Assembly: GCA_965222935.1 (NCBI GenBank)
Contig: CBDCVA010000001.1
Span: 558,001 to 622,000 of the forward strand
Length of the DNA: 64,000 nucleotides
Reading direction: 5' to 3'
DNA from: CBDCVA01 sp965222935 [NCBI: Candidatus Latescibacterota bacterium]
GTDB lineage: Bacteria > Latescibacterota > CBDCVA01
In this document: positions 53,411-62,607 of the stretch, piece by piece
How positions within the stretch are numbered: position 1 is the first letter of the stretch
Layout: the number at the start of each line of letters is the position of its first letter
Notes under the pieces: model-generated
The model's database searches: none
What the model saw: only the letters and a program-made list of their open reading frames with translations
What the model was told of the DNA's origin: nothing
Program-made: the position numbers and the translations under genes

Positions 53411-54979
53411 CTATACACCTTCGGGGGGGACCTCGATGAGGGTCGGCTCGTCGGCGGCGAAGGCCTCGCGGAGGGTCGAGGCGATGCAGGAGCTGTCGGC
53501 GCGGTAGGCGCGCAGGCCGAAGGACTCGGCGAAGCGGATGAAATCGGGGTTCTTCAGATCAGTGCCGTATGCCCCGCCGAACTCAGCCTCCTGGGGTCGC
53601 TTGATGGACGTGAGGCAGTTGTCGTTGACGACGATGATGACGATGGGGATGTTGTGGAGCGCGGCCGTGGCCAGTTCCTGACAGGTCATCATGAAGCCGC
53701 CGTCCCCGGAGAGGCACACCACCTGGCGATCGGGTCGGGCCACCTTAGCTCCCAGCGCCGCCGGCAGGCCGTAGCCCATCGTGACCGCGATGGCGCTAAA
53801 CAGGTAGGTGCCGGGCTCGTAGATGGGAAACTCGTAGGGCGTGCGGTAGGCGGTGAGGTGTGTGTCCACGGAAAGCACGGCGTCGCGGTCAAGCGCTTCG
53901 CGCAAGGCGGTCAAGAGCGGCGCTCGCTCGGTGGAGACCGCCTCGGCGTGAAGCTCGGCGAGAACATCGTTTCCCCAAGCGCCTCCATTCCCCAGTCCGC
54001 CGGAGGTGGCAAGAAGCTGCTCCAGGACGGTTTTAGGATCGCCGACCAGCCCGCAGGCGGCCGGGTACTCGCGGCCGATCTCGCGCGGATCGCTGTCGAC
54101 CTGAACGACCGTCGGTGGCAGTTCCAGCGCCCAGTTGTCCGTGTCGCGCCACGTGAAGCGGACGCCCACTGCGAGCAAAGTATCGGTCCGCTGCAAGGCC
54201 CTTCTAAAAGTGGTTGAACGGCATATGCCAAGCGAGCGCGGGTGATCCTCAGGGATGATGCCACGAGCGTGAAACGTCGTGGCGACGGGTGCGTCCAGTG
54301 CCTTAGCGACGGCGAGGATCGCCTCCCCCGCGTCCGACCACATGGCCTCCGAGCCCGCGAGCACGAGCGGACGTCGCGCGCTTCGGAGGGCCCGTGCGGC
54401 CTCCTCAACCAGACCGGGGTCGGCACCTGGGCGCTGGCGCTCGACGCGCTTGGGTGGACGGCTTCGGAGCTGGGCGGCCATCAAGTCCTGCGGGAAGTCG
54501 ATCTGGACGGGTCCTGGGCGGCCGTTGCGCAGGGCCTCGAAGGCAGTTCGGATGACGAAGGGGATTTCCGCGTCGTTCGTCCCAGCACCGGTCCATTTGG
54601 TGATCGAAGGACAGAACGCGCGCTGGTCGAGGCCGTGGAAGACCTTGGACGCATCGCGAGAGGCCTCTCTGCTTGGCCGTTCGCCGGTCACCAGGAGCAC
54701 AGGAACGGCGGAATCGTGAGCTTCGAGCAGGCCCGTGGAGGCGTTGGTGACGCCAGGTCCCGGCACTGTGGCGCAGACGCCGACATCGAGAGCAGCGCGG
54801 GCGTAGCCGTCGGCCATGAGAGCGGCGCCCCCTTCGTGCCGAACGAGGTAGTGTGCGATGCGATCTCGACACCGCCGTAACCCGTCATAGATCTCGAGCG
54901 TTCGCGTGCCGGGCATGCCGAAGATCGCGCGTACGCCCTGTGCCGCCAAAGCTTCCGCGATCACTTCACCACCTGTCAT
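53411..54979 (-). CDS. Thiamine-diphosphate enzyme, acetolactate-synthase-like
   Basis: 522 residues with the three domains of the POX/ALS family. The N-terminal Pyr domain has the catalytic Glu in VRHEGGAALMADGYAR, and a central domain has WSDAGEAILAVAKALDAPV. The C-terminal PP domain has the metal/ThDP motif GDGGFMMTCQELATAA ending in VVNDN. It is not obviously acetolactate synthase: no regulatory-subunit gene is adjacent, and benzoylformate decarboxylase or sulfoacetaldehyde-type relatives are equally possible. ATG at 54979 has AGGAGG five bases before it; the frame runs on to 55024 without a ribosome site. It lies convergent to the nitrilase gene. Confidence 0.82.
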   Translation of the reverse strand: MTGGEVIAEALAAQGVRAIFGMPGTRTLEIYDGLRRCRDRIAHYLVRHEGGAALMADGYARAALDVGVCATVPGPGVTNASTGLLEAHDSAVPVLLVTGERPSREASRDASKVFHGLDQRAFCPSITKWTGAGTNDAEIPFVIRTAFEALRNGRPGPVQIDFPQDLMAAQLRSRPPKRVERQRPGADPGLVEEAARALRSARRPLVLAGSEAMWSDAGEAILAVAKALDAPVATTFHARGIIPEDHPRSLGICRSTTFRRALQRTDTLLAVGVRFTWRDTDNWALELPPTVVQVDSDPREIGREYPAACGLVGDPKTVLEQLLATSGGLGNGGAWGNDVLAELHAEAVSTERAPLLTALREALDRDAVLSVDTHLTAYRTPYEFPIYEPGTYLFSAIAVTMGYGLPAALGAKVARPDRQVVCLSGDGGFMMTCQELATAALHNIPIVIIVVNDNCLTSIKRPQEAEFGGAYGTDLKNPDFIRFAESFGLRAYRADSSCIASTLREAFAADEPTLIEVPPEGV

Positions 54980-55351
54980 GGGTGCCTCCTGAGAATCAAG
55001 GTCCGATGCGTCACCATCTTCCATCCAAGCTAGCCGCCGCGAGCTCTTGTGTCAACGGCTTCGGCGGGGATTCTTCGAGTTGTCAAAGCGGCCGCCAAGG
55101 GTGAGGTGCGTGCCGGGGAGAGTGAGAAGGGAGCCAAAGCGTGTTGGGAGTGGTGTTCCCGCGCGATGGATCGTTAACTTGCCGCATCGACAGGTCCTCC
55201 AGTGGGCGCGATGAGGTGCTTGATCTCGCTGGAGAATGCCTGCACCTTTGGCGTCGTCAATGAGGGGGCGTTTTTGGGACGCCCGCACTTTCATATGGGA
55301 AATGCCGGACCAAAGAAAGGCAGAACAACACTTCCGGAGGGTAAACCGCTG
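54980..55351. other. 372-base gap before the GHKL-NOV gene; nothing recognised
   Basis: Contains the divergent upstream regions of the ThDP enzyme and the GHKL-NOV protein. The frame of the latter is open up to 55202 but the extra 50 codons have no ribosome site. No inverted or direct repeat matching the right edge of the GHKL-NOV gene was spotted. Confidence 0.4.
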
Positions 55352-58300
55352 ATGGCTTCCGACTATCTTTCCATTCGCGCCGACAACAAGCGCCGCTACG
55401 GTACGGACATCGGGCGTATCGGTCCGATGTTAATGGCCGAGCGCTATGATGATCGCACGCATTTTATCTTCGAACTGCTTCAGAATGCGGAGGACGCACT
55501 TGCCCGACGGAACGGATGGCAGGGTTCGCACGCCGTGTCGTTTAACCTGACCGAGAGAGCCCTTCGCGTGAGCCATTTCGGTGTGCCATTCGATGAACCC
55601 GATGTCCGGGGAATCTGCGGCATCGCCGAGAGCACCAAAGATCAAACTGCAATTGGCCGCTTCGGGATCGGCTTCAAGTCAGTCTACGCCTTGACGGATC
55701 GACCGGAGATTCACTCCGGTGGCGAGGACTTCGCTATCGAAAGCTTCGTCTGGCCGGTCTCAGCGTCGCGGATCGACCGAGACCTGGACGAGACAGTCAT
55801 CCTCATCCCTCTTCGAAACGACAACGGGCACGCGGAGATTGCTGCCGGACTCGGTCGACTCGGCGCGTCTTCCCTGCTTTTTCTGCGGCAGATCGAAAAG
55901 ATCAGGTGGAGCACTGAAAACGGGCTCTCGGGCCTCTACCTGCGGGACGCTATTGAGGTCTCACCAGACGTCCGCCGCGTCACGGTCGTTGGACAGGAAG
56001 AGGGTCAGGCGGAGGTGAAAGAAGATTGGCTGGTGTTCTCGCGACCGGTGAACATTGACGAGTCCGCCGGCCATGTCGAAATCGCATTGCGGCTGATACC
56101 GGACGAGGATGGCGGCCGCGAATCCGTGAGTCGAGTCAATCAGTCTCCACTAGTTGTGTTCTTTCCAACCGTGCTGGAAACGCACTTGGGGTTTCTTGTC
56201 CAAGGACCCTATCGCACGACGCCGAGTCGCGACAACGTTCCTGGCGACGACGCGTGGAACCAGCGCTGCGTGGAGGAAACTTCCCGCTTGCTCGTTGACG
56301 CACTCACTTGCCTGCGGGACCGTGATCTGCTATACACTGATGTTTTGCGCTGCTTACCGCTCGAATCCACGAAATTCGACGGACGTTCTATGTTCGCGCC
56401 ACTCTTCGAGGCGACGAAACAAGCACTCACCACGCGTCAGTTGCTACCCCGCTTCGGGGGCGGTCACACCTCTGCCCAACGCGCGAAAATGGCACGTACG
56501 CAGATGTTGCGCGAGTTGTTCGATGCACCGACGTTGGCTGCACTGTTTGACATGGACGGCGAACTGGATTGGTTGAGCGCCGAAATTTCGCAGGATCGGA
56601 CGCCCGAGTTGCGGGAGTATCTGATGCGCGAGCTCGAGATCGAAGAGGTCACGCCCGAGGCGGTCCTCCCACGGCTAGATGCTGATTTCCTTGAGGCGCA
56701 GACCGACGATTGGGTCTGCAGGCTTTATGAGTTCCTCAACGAGCAGACGGGCTTGCATCCCCGGACGTTGGCCTTGCCGTTGATTCGCCTGGAGGATGGT
56801 ACCCACGTCAAGCCACAAGAGAATGGTCAACCGCAGGCTTTCCTTCCCGGCCACATCGAGACGAGCTTTCCGACCGTGCGGGCAGCCGTCTGTGGCACGG
56901 AGGCGGCGCGGGAGTTCCTGAGCGCGCTCGGCCTGACCGAGCCCCTCCCGGTGGACGATGTCATCCGGAATGTGTTGCCCAAGTATCTTTCGGATGAGGT
57001 GGACGTTTCTGATACCGAATATGAAGCTGACATCAGGCGTATTCTCAACGCGTTCGCGACAGATTCTCAAGTCCAACGGGATAGCCTGCTAGCTGAGTTG
57101 CGCGAGACGCCGTTCGTTAGGGTTATGGACAGTGGTGATGCTAGCAAGTGCGTTAGTAAACCAGGCGAGGTGTACCTCGCGACAGATCGGCTAAAGAAAC
57201 TGTTCGCGGGCGTACCTGATGTGTTGCTCGTGGATGATCAGTATCAGTGCCTGCGAGGCGAGGAGGTGCGTGAACTGCTTGAAGCCTGCGGCGCGGTTCG
57301 ATACTTGCGGCCGATCAAGGATGCATCACTTTCGGAGGAAGAAAAATTGAAACTGCGTAAGCAGGCTGGCCATCCGTGGCTTGGGCGATCTCAGGACACC
57401 GAGGATTGGTCGCTACTAGGGCTTCAAGACTTGTTGAATACGTTACCGGAAATCTCTGTCGACGAGCGCCGCACGAAAACCAAGCTGCTCTGGGAAGAGC
57501 TCGCGCATTTGGAGGAGCGCCGAAAAGGGGTCTTCACTGGTGAGTACAGTTGGAGGCACTATGGGTACTATAGTAAATCCCTCGACTCCTTCTTCGTGCG
57601 GTTGCTGAATTTAACCGATTGGGTTCCAGACCCGGAGGGCAAATTGCAGCGCCCAGAGCTTGTCCTCTTCGATTCGCTCAACTGGGAGCCGAACCCGTTC
57701 CTGCACTCGAAGATCCGGTTCAAGCCCCCGGTTATTGATCAACTCGCTAAGGAAGTCGGCATCGAGCCGGGCGTGCTGGACCTGCTAAAGAAGCACGGGA
57801 TCACGAGCGAGAAAGAGTTGGTCGCTCGGCTGAGACTTCAGGAGGAAGTGAAGCAAGCAGATGAGGAGATTGGGGCAGAAGCAGTTGATGAAGCGGGCAA
57901 TGATCCGTCGAACAGGACTGCACAGCCAATGCCGCCCGCGACTGAGCCGTCGGACGCCGAGTTAGTACAACCTGGTGGCGACGGTGGAGAAACCGGCCGT
58001 GGCAAAGGCAAGGCGTCGGGCCAGGATGACACCAAGGGTACACCGGAAAGTAGTGGTGAGCGGCTATTCATCTCCTACGTGGCCGCCCATCCTAACGATG
58101 AGGATGCTGATCCCGATGGCCTCGACCAGTCGTCACGGATGACGCTCGAAGCGCGAGCCATCGACTTCATTCTCGCCAGAGAACCGTATTGGAAGTGTAT
58201 GCCGGCTTTCAATCCGGGCTACGACCTGGTCGAGGTCGGCCCGGATGCACGACCCATCCGTTGGTGCGAAGTCAAGGCAATGACCCGAAGCCTCGATGAT

Positions 58301-58495
58301 CGCCCCGTCGGGTTATCCTGCACACAGTTCGAGTGCGCTCGCGAGCATGGAGTGGACTACTGGCTCTACGTCGTCGAACACGCCGATGAGGAAAACGCCC
58401 GCATCATCCGCATTAACGATCCCGCTGGCAAAGCGCGTACTTTCACGTTCGACCGTGGTTGGGTTTGTGTTTCGGAGATAGATGGTACGGGCTAG
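55352..58495 (+). CDS. Sacsin-like GHKL ATPase with C-terminal NOV/DUF3883 nuclease-like domain
   Basis: 1047 residues. The N-terminal Hsp90-type ATPase has N-box FIFELLQNAEDAL (about 39-50), HFGVPFDEPDVRGICGIAES (G1) and IGRFGIGFKSVYAL (G2, about 101-114). A long helical middle follows, with a Glu/Asp/Ser-rich linker around 840-910. The last 116 residues are a NOV/DUF3883 domain of PD-(D/E)xK type: Asp958 in GYDLVEVG and Glu973-x-Lys975 in RWCEVKAM. This two-domain layout appears among bacterial proteins suspected of anti-phage defence, the ATPase acting as sensor and the nuclease as effector. ATG 55352 with GGAGGG 11 bases upstream is chosen over earlier in-frame Met codons. It stands alone, slightly less GC-rich than its flanks. 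Confidence 0.78.
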   Translation: MASDYLSIRADNKRRYGTDIGRIGPMLMAERYDDRTHFIFELLQNAEDALARRNGWQGSHAVSFNLTERALRVSHFGVPFDEPDVRGICGIAESTKDQTAIGRFGIGFKSVYALTDRPEIHSGGEDFAIESFVWPVSASRIDRDLDETVILIPLRNDNGHAEIAAGLGRLGASSLLFLRQIEKIRWSTENGLSGLYLRDAIEVSPDVRRVTVVGQEEGQAEVKEDWLVFSRPVNIDESAGHVEIALRLIPDEDGGRESVSRVNQSPLVVFFPTVLETHLGFLVQGPYRTTPSRDNVPGDDAWNQRCVEETSRLLVDALTCLRDRDLLYTDVLRCLPLESTKFDGRSMFAPLFEATKQALTTRQLLPRFGGGHTSAQRAKMARTQMLRELFDAPTLAALFDMDGELDWLSAEISQDRTPELREYLMRELEIEEVTPEAVLPRLDADFLEAQTDDWVCRLYEFLNEQTGLHPRTLALPLIRLEDGTHVKPQENGQPQAFLPGHIETSFPTVRAAVCGTEAAREFLSALGLTEPLPVDDVIRNVLPKYLSDEVDVSDTEYEADIRRILNAFATDSQVQRDSLLAELRETPFVRVMDSGDASKCVSKPGEVYLATDRLKKLFAGVPDVLLVDDQYQCLRGEEVRELLEACGAVRYLRPIKDASLSEEEKLKLRKQAGHPWLGRSQDTEDWSLLGLQDLLNTLPEISVDERRTKTKLLWEELAHLEERRKGVFTGEYSWRHYGYYSKSLDSFFVRLLNLTDWVPDPEGKLQRPELVLFDSLNWEPNPFLHSKIRFKPPVIDQLAKEVGIEPGVLDLLKKHGITSEKELVARLRLQEEVKQADEEIGAEAVDEAGNDPSNRTAQPMPPATEPSDAELVQPGGDGGETGRGKGKASGQDDTKGTPESSGERLFISYVAAHPNDEDADPDGLDQSSRMTLEARAIDFILAREPYWKCMPAFNPGYDLVEVGPDARPIRWCEVKAMTRSLDDRPVGLSCTQFECAREHGVDYWLYVVEHADEENARIIRINDPAGKARTFTFDRGWVCVSEIDGTG

Positions 58496-58538
58496 TTCGC
58501 AGCGGCGTCTTACAAGCCGATGAAGTAGGGATTTACGG

Positions 58539-58639
58539 TCCAGATGGCTTATGACGCCACTTGGGGCGGTACCGAAACGCTGGAGTTGAAGGGAATTTCC
58601 TTCGTCTGAGAGCGCTCTCGACGACGGATCGCCCACCTG
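58539..58639 (+). repeat. 101-bp remnant of a duplicated beta-barrel gene 3' part
   Basis: Bases 58539-58639 match 59447-59547 (inside the next gene) without gaps at a constant offset of 908, with 8 differences by my count. Translated like the parent it reads QMAYDATWGGTETLELKGIS and a few more codons until TGG has become TGA. The match begins abruptly 43 bases after the GHKL-NOV stop. It is what is left of a tandem copy of the neighbouring gene. Confidence 0.85.
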
Positions 58640-58671
58640 TAGGAAACGCGAGCGGAAAGGAGTTGCGGCAC

Positions 58672-59676
58672 ATGGGGGAACAGAGGCTTCGCGGGCGAAT
58701 ATGCACGCGGTGGTATCGAGGAACAGTGATAGCGGGTGCGGCCCTCGCGGTCCTTCTAGCGGCCGGCCGGGCGGCTGGGTCGGCGTGGATGCTGCCCCAG
58801 GGTTCGCTCTCTCTGGCGTATTTCACTTACTTTCATTTTACCCGTGAGGCTTTCTGCCCAGACCATGAAGCCTGCACTCCATCTGGGATCTCTCTCGGGA
58901 CCCCGACAGGGCGTCGGATGCCCGGCGAGAAGGGCCTTCTGTTTTCTCTCCGCGATGATCCGAGCGGGGGGCGTGAGTTCATGGAGACGGGAGAGAAGAC
59001 GGGGCGCTCGCAGATGGAGGGGTTCGCGCTGAACCTCAGGTACGGGGTGACCAACCGGTTCGAGATCAGTGCGGATGTCCCTTATTATCGCTTGCGAGTC
59101 TACAACAAGACGTGGCACCAGAGACGTTCTGTGGGGTGGGGCGACATCAAGGTCCGCGGGAAGGTCCTGCTCCTGCGCGAGCCCCTGGCGGTGGCGCCCT
59201 CGTTCGGGTTGAAGATGGCGACAGGGAAGAGGGAAGAGGTCTCCACGGCTCAGTTCGTGGGCGCAGGTCAGTGGGACCTGGAGTACATGGTGGACGTCAG
59301 CCGCTCGCTGTGGCCCATTCCCGGCTTTGTGAGCGTGACGGCGGGCTTTCGCGATCGCCGGATGGACGAGGAGACCCTGGTGACGCCGGGCAACGAGTAC
59401 GTCCTGGTCGCAGAAGGGGGATACCGGCCCCTTCACCGGGTGACACTCCAGATGGCTTATGATGCCACCTGGGGCGGCACCGAAACGCTGGGTCTGAAGG
59501 GAATTTCCTTCGTCTGGGAGCGCTCTCGACGACGGATCGCCTACCTGGTGCCCTCGGCGGCCTTCACTTTGTCGCGGCGGGCTGCGGCCTTCGCTCTCGT
59601 GCGGATACCGCTCGGCGGGATCAACCACATGGCGGGCAACGTGTATACCCTTGGGATCGACCACCGCGTATTCTGA
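58672..59676 (+). CDS. Outer-membrane beta-barrel-like exported protein
   Basis: 334 residues with a signal peptide (hydrophobic residues 20-36, cut near AAGSA). Alternating strands with aromatic belts follow: SLSLAYFTYFHFTREA, LNLRYGVTNRFEISADVPYY, VGWGDIKVRGKVLLLREPLA, FVSVTAGFRDRR and YTLGIDHRVF, ending in Phe as barrels often do. This is the pattern of transporter- or porin-like outer-membrane barrels of about 12 strands; no specific family is recognised. ATG 58672 has AAAGGAG nine bases upstream; the frame runs on upstream into the duplicated remnant, which is not in the same reading frame sense. Convergent with the GT-C gene (42-base gap). Confidence 0.68.
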   Translation: MGEQRLRGRICTRWYRGTVIAGAALAVLLAAGRAAGSAWMLPQGSLSLAYFTYFHFTREAFCPDHEACTPSGISLGTPTGRRMPGEKGLLFSLRDDPSGGREFMETGEKTGRSQMEGFALNLRYGVTNRFEISADVPYYRLRVYNKTWHQRRSVGWGDIKVRGKVLLLREPLAVAPSFGLKMATGKREEVSTAQFVGAGQWDLEYMVDVSRSLWPIPGFVSVTAGFRDRRMDEETLVTPGNEYVLVAEGGYRPLHRVTLQMAYDATWGGTETLGLKGISFVWERSRRRIAYLVPSAAFTLSRRAAAFALVRIPLGGINHMAGNVYTLGIDHRVF

Positions 59677-59718
59677 CCTCTGCGAGGGGAATCGGGATGA
59701 CGCCATGATCCTCCAGCT

Positions 59719-61050
59719 TTATGTGCGTCCCGAACGCCTGAAGCTGCGCCAGACCTCCCAGAAGAAGAGTGCAAAGAAGGGTATGTACTCCGCAGGCCTG
59801 AGCCACCACAGGTCCCTCCCCTGCCAGTAGAACAGGTAAGAGGCGCCAACGGTTGCCGAGAGCAGAAACCAGCTTGGCCGCCGCTCCCAACACAGAAAAG
59901 GCAGGAGCCAGCAGAAGTACCACGGATCGGCCGTCGGTGCGACCAGGAAGAACGCGGCCAGAAGGGCGAACATCCGACGGTGAAGCGGCCAGCAGCGCGG
60001 GACCGGGTGCACTAAAAGCCACGCGATTCCTCCGAGGAGGATGAGCGCGACCAGGCTACGCGCCCCCGGATCGGCGTTCTCCGCGATGAGGCCGCAGGCG
60101 CCGCGAATGAGCGGGTAGAGGCTATCGTTGAACTCCCAGTAGCGCGCGTAGGTCGCAAGACCCTCGACCACGGCATGGCCCGCTCCCAGGAAAGGGGCGT
60201 AGGCGACCACGACGATCACCGCCGCGAGGGCCAGGCGCCGGACACCCAGGCGTCGGACGAGCAGGGGAGCGAGCATGACCGGAAAGAGCTTGATGAGGGT
60301 CGCTCCCGCGAGGCATAGGGCGGCGATGCTCCGGTGATGGCGGATCGCGGCCCAGACCAAAACCGTGAGCAGGGCGATGGCTAGAGCGTCGTGATGGCCG
60401 GTCTGAGCGAATTCCTTGAGGACCAGGGGGTGCCAGGCATAGAGGATGGCGACTCCCGCCGACTGGCCCAGCGCTCGCGCCACGGCGCCGCAGGCGAAGA
60501 TGGCGACCAAGTCGGCGGCGACGACGACCAGCTTGAGGCCCAGCAGCCCCTTGGGCGATAGCGCGTATCCCAGTGCGAAGGCCGCCTGGGACAGGGGCGG
60601 ATAGACGGTGCGGACGTAAGGGAAACCTATCTGCGCGTAGAAATGGTCACGCCAGGGGGCGAGTTCACCCGCGTCGGGAGGATAGCGGTAGGGGTTGATG
60701 CCATGGGCGAGTAGTGTCCCGTCCCAGCGGTAGCGGTAGATGTCATCGTCGAACAGGGGCGAGTCGCTGATCACAAGAGCGCGGAAGGCGACGCTCAGGG
60801 TGAGGATCACCGCCCAGGTTGGCCGTTCGGAGAGCCGTCCTCGAAGAACGGGGCGTGCAGCGAGCCACAGGGCACCGCAAGCGGTCAGGTGTGCCAGGAC
60901 GTATAGCGGAGCGTCGCAGGGTAGACCGGGTAGCCGCGCGATGAAGAGGCAGAAGCCTCCGAGGCCCAGTCCGCCGAGCGCGAGTGAAATATAATCTCGC
61001 CAATGGTCCGGGTGAATCCGAGATGATTTGTTGCCACCCATGAAGGCCAT
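59719..61050 (-). CDS. GT-C-type polytopic glycosyltransferase (GT87/DUF2029-like)
   Basis: 443 residues with about ten membrane segments. The first periplasmic loop has FDDDIYRYRWDGTLLAHG and INPYRYPPDAGE, the acidic/aromatic signature of polyprenyl-phosphate-mannose-dependent GT-C enzymes of the GT87/DUF2029 group. VYPPLSQAAFALGY and LYAWHPLVLKEFAQTGHHDA follow. Such enzymes transfer a sugar from a lipid carrier on the outer face of the inner membrane. The GT2 gene at 61878 could make that lipid-linked sugar. ATG 61050 or 61041; neither has a clear ribosome site. Divergent from the cupredoxin gene. Confidence 0.75.
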   Translation of the reverse strand: MAFMGGNKSSRIHPDHWRDYISLALGGLGLGGFCLFIARLPGLPCDAPLYVLAHLTACGALWLAARPVLRGRLSERPTWAVILTLSVAFRALVISDSPLFDDDIYRYRWDGTLLAHGINPYRYPPDAGELAPWRDHFYAQIGFPYVRTVYPPLSQAAFALGYALSPKGLLGLKLVVVAADLVAIFACGAVARALGQSAGVAILYAWHPLVLKEFAQTGHHDALAIALLTVLVWAAIRHHRSIAALCLAGATLIKLFPVMLAPLLVRRLGVRRLALAAVIVVVAYAPFLGAGHAVVEGLATYARYWEFNDSLYPLIRGACGLIAENADPGARSLVALILLGGIAWLLVHPVPRCWPLHRRMFALLAAFFLVAPTADPWYFCWLLPFLCWERRPSWFLLSATVGASYLFYWQGRDLWWLRPAEYIPFFALFFWEVWRSFRRSGRT

Positions 61051-61165
61051 GAGGCGTTTAGATAGAGAGTCTTCGCGTCTGAGTGCAAGCGCGGCATATT
61101 TCGCTGCGCGGTGTGGGCTCTGCGATCACGGCGCTACCGAGGCGCCAAATGAGGGAGGGATAGCG

Positions 61166-61867
61166 GTGTCGAAACTCAAAAGCCGACGTGCGCTCGTGGG
61201 CGGTGCACTGGCAGTGGTGGCGATCGTCTCTGGGGCATGGGCTTCGGGGACTTACACACCTCCGACGGTCTCACGGGGCCCGAGCGTCGCGCTGGAGGTT
61301 GTCGAGCGAGCGGTGCTCCTGAAGGACCTGCAGGCTTATCCCAAAGAGATATGGGTCAAGAAAAACAGTCACCTGCGCATCTACGTGGTGTCGCTGAACG
61401 AGGGGCAGAGGCTGGCCATCCCCGAGCTGGGTTTCGACAAAGAGTGCAGGTTTGGCGAACTGGACAAGGTCGAGCTGAAGCCGAAGATGGACGGGGCACT
61501 CACGATCCTGGCGCTCGGCGATGGGGCGGAGACCTCCGCGGAGGAGGCGGTCGAGGCGGCGGCTAGCCCCCTCTCGGACCAGGAAGAGGCAGGATCGGTC
61601 CATGCTGTGGAACTAGGGATGATCTTGAAGGATCAGAAGCTCTACCCCATGGAGGTCGAGGTGGCACGCGGCGAACTGGTCCGCATCCATCTGACAGCAC
61701 TTGCGCAAGACCACACGCTGGCGATTCCCGATCTGGGCATCACCAAGATGTGTAAAGCCGGCGAGGTGCAAGAGGTTGAGCTGCAGCCTGAGAAGAAAGG
61801 TAAGTACGACCTGTACTGCATGGTAGGCGAGAAGCAGCGCAAGCGGGGCAAGTTGGTCGTCAAGTAG
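61166..61867 (+). CDS. Tandem cupredoxin-domain exported protein
   Basis: 233 residues. A signal peptide (ALVGGALAVVAIVSGAWAS) is followed by two homologous cupredoxin-like domains, about 45-130 and 150-233, each opening with LKD-x-x-x-YP and having LAIP-(E/D)-LG in the middle. The second keeps possible copper ligands His (DHTLAIPDLG), Cys and Met (YDLYCMVGE). In the first the His has become Arg (QRLAIPELG) and the Cys/Met loop is gone, so it should not bind copper. GTG start at 61166 has GAGGGAGGG eight bases upstream; the frame is open from 61028 but that part overlaps the divergent gene. Electron transfer or a structural role is possible. Confidence 0.68.
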   Translation: MSKLKSRRALVGGALAVVAIVSGAWASGTYTPPTVSRGPSVALEVVERAVLLKDLQAYPKEIWVKKNSHLRIYVVSLNEGQRLAIPELGFDKECRFGELDKVELKPKMDGALTILALGDGAETSAEEAVEAAASPLSDQEEAGSVHAVELGMILKDQKLYPMEVEVARGELVRIHLTALAQDHTLAIPDLGITKMCKAGEVQEVELQPEKKGKYDLYCMVGEKQRKRGKLVVK

Positions 61868-61877
61868 CCCCGAGCCC

Positions 61878-62594
61878 ATGAGCCGTATCGTCGTCATCAT
61901 CCCTGCGCTCGACGAGGAGCGCGCCATCGGCCGTGTGCTGGACGCCATTCCCGCGCACCTCGGTGCCCGCGTCATCGTTGTCGACAACGGCTCGACGGAT
62001 CGGACCGCAGCCATCGCGCGCGAGGGCGGTGCGAAGACCGTCTACGAGCCTGTCCGCGGGTACGGCGCCGCCTGCCAGGCAGGACTCGCGGCAGCGGGAG
62101 CCTGCAGTGTCGTCGTCTTCCTCGACGGGGACTTCAGCGACGACCCATCGCAAATGTTTGATCTGGTCGAGCCGATCCTGGCGGACGAGGCGGACCTGGT
62201 GCTGGGTTCGCGGGCGCTGGGCGCACGGGAGCGGGGGAGTCTCACGCCCGTGCAGGTCTTCGGCAACGCGCTGGCGACGCGGCTGATCCGGCTTACGACG
62301 GGCGTTCGCTACACGGACCTGGGGCCGTTTCGAGCGATTCGGCGCTCGGCGCTCGAGGGGCTTCGGATGCGAGATCGCGCTTACGGCTGGACGGTCGAGA
62401 TGCAGCTCAAGGCGGCGTTGGCGGGGCTACGCGTCCGCGAAGTACCCGTCAGCTATAGGCGGCGCATCGGGACGTCGAAAATCTCCGGTACGATCAGGGG
62501 TGCGGTGCTCGCGGGCCTGACGATCCTGGCCACGGTCGCCCGCTGGGGGCTTTGGCCGAGGCGCCGATTCGTGGCAGCCGTGGACGCAGTCTGA
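61878..62594 (+). CDS. GT2 glycosyltransferase, polyprenyl-phosphate sugar synthase-like
   Basis: 238 residues. GT-A fold with IVVIIPALDEERAIGRVLDAI, VIVVDNGSTDRTAAIA, VVVFLDGDFSDDP (metal-binding DxD region) and YTDLGPFRAIRRSALEGL, then YGWTVEMQLKAALAGLRV and VPVSYRRRIGTSKISGT. This is the dolichol/undecaprenyl-phosphate mannose or glucose synthase type without membrane helices. It starts ten bases after the cupredoxin stop. It may supply the lipid-linked sugar for the GT-C enzyme at 59719-61050; that link is inference from position. Confidence 0.88.
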   Translation: MSRIVVIIPALDEERAIGRVLDAIPAHLGARVIVVDNGSTDRTAAIAREGGAKTVYEPVRGYGAACQAGLAAAGACSVVVFLDGDFSDDPSQMFDLVEPILADEADLVLGSRALGARERGSLTPVQVFGNALATRLIRLTTGVRYTDLGPFRAIRRSALEGLRMRDRAYGWTVEMQLKAALAGLRVREVPVSYRRRIGTSKISGTIRGAVLAGLTILATVARWGLWPRRRFVAAVDAV

Positions 62595-62607
62595 AAGAGA
62601 CGCCCAG

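Noticed and set aside
53111-54217. Plus-strand frame of 368 codons
   Set aside because: Shadow opposite the ThDP enzyme; low-complexity Gly/Arg/Val composition.
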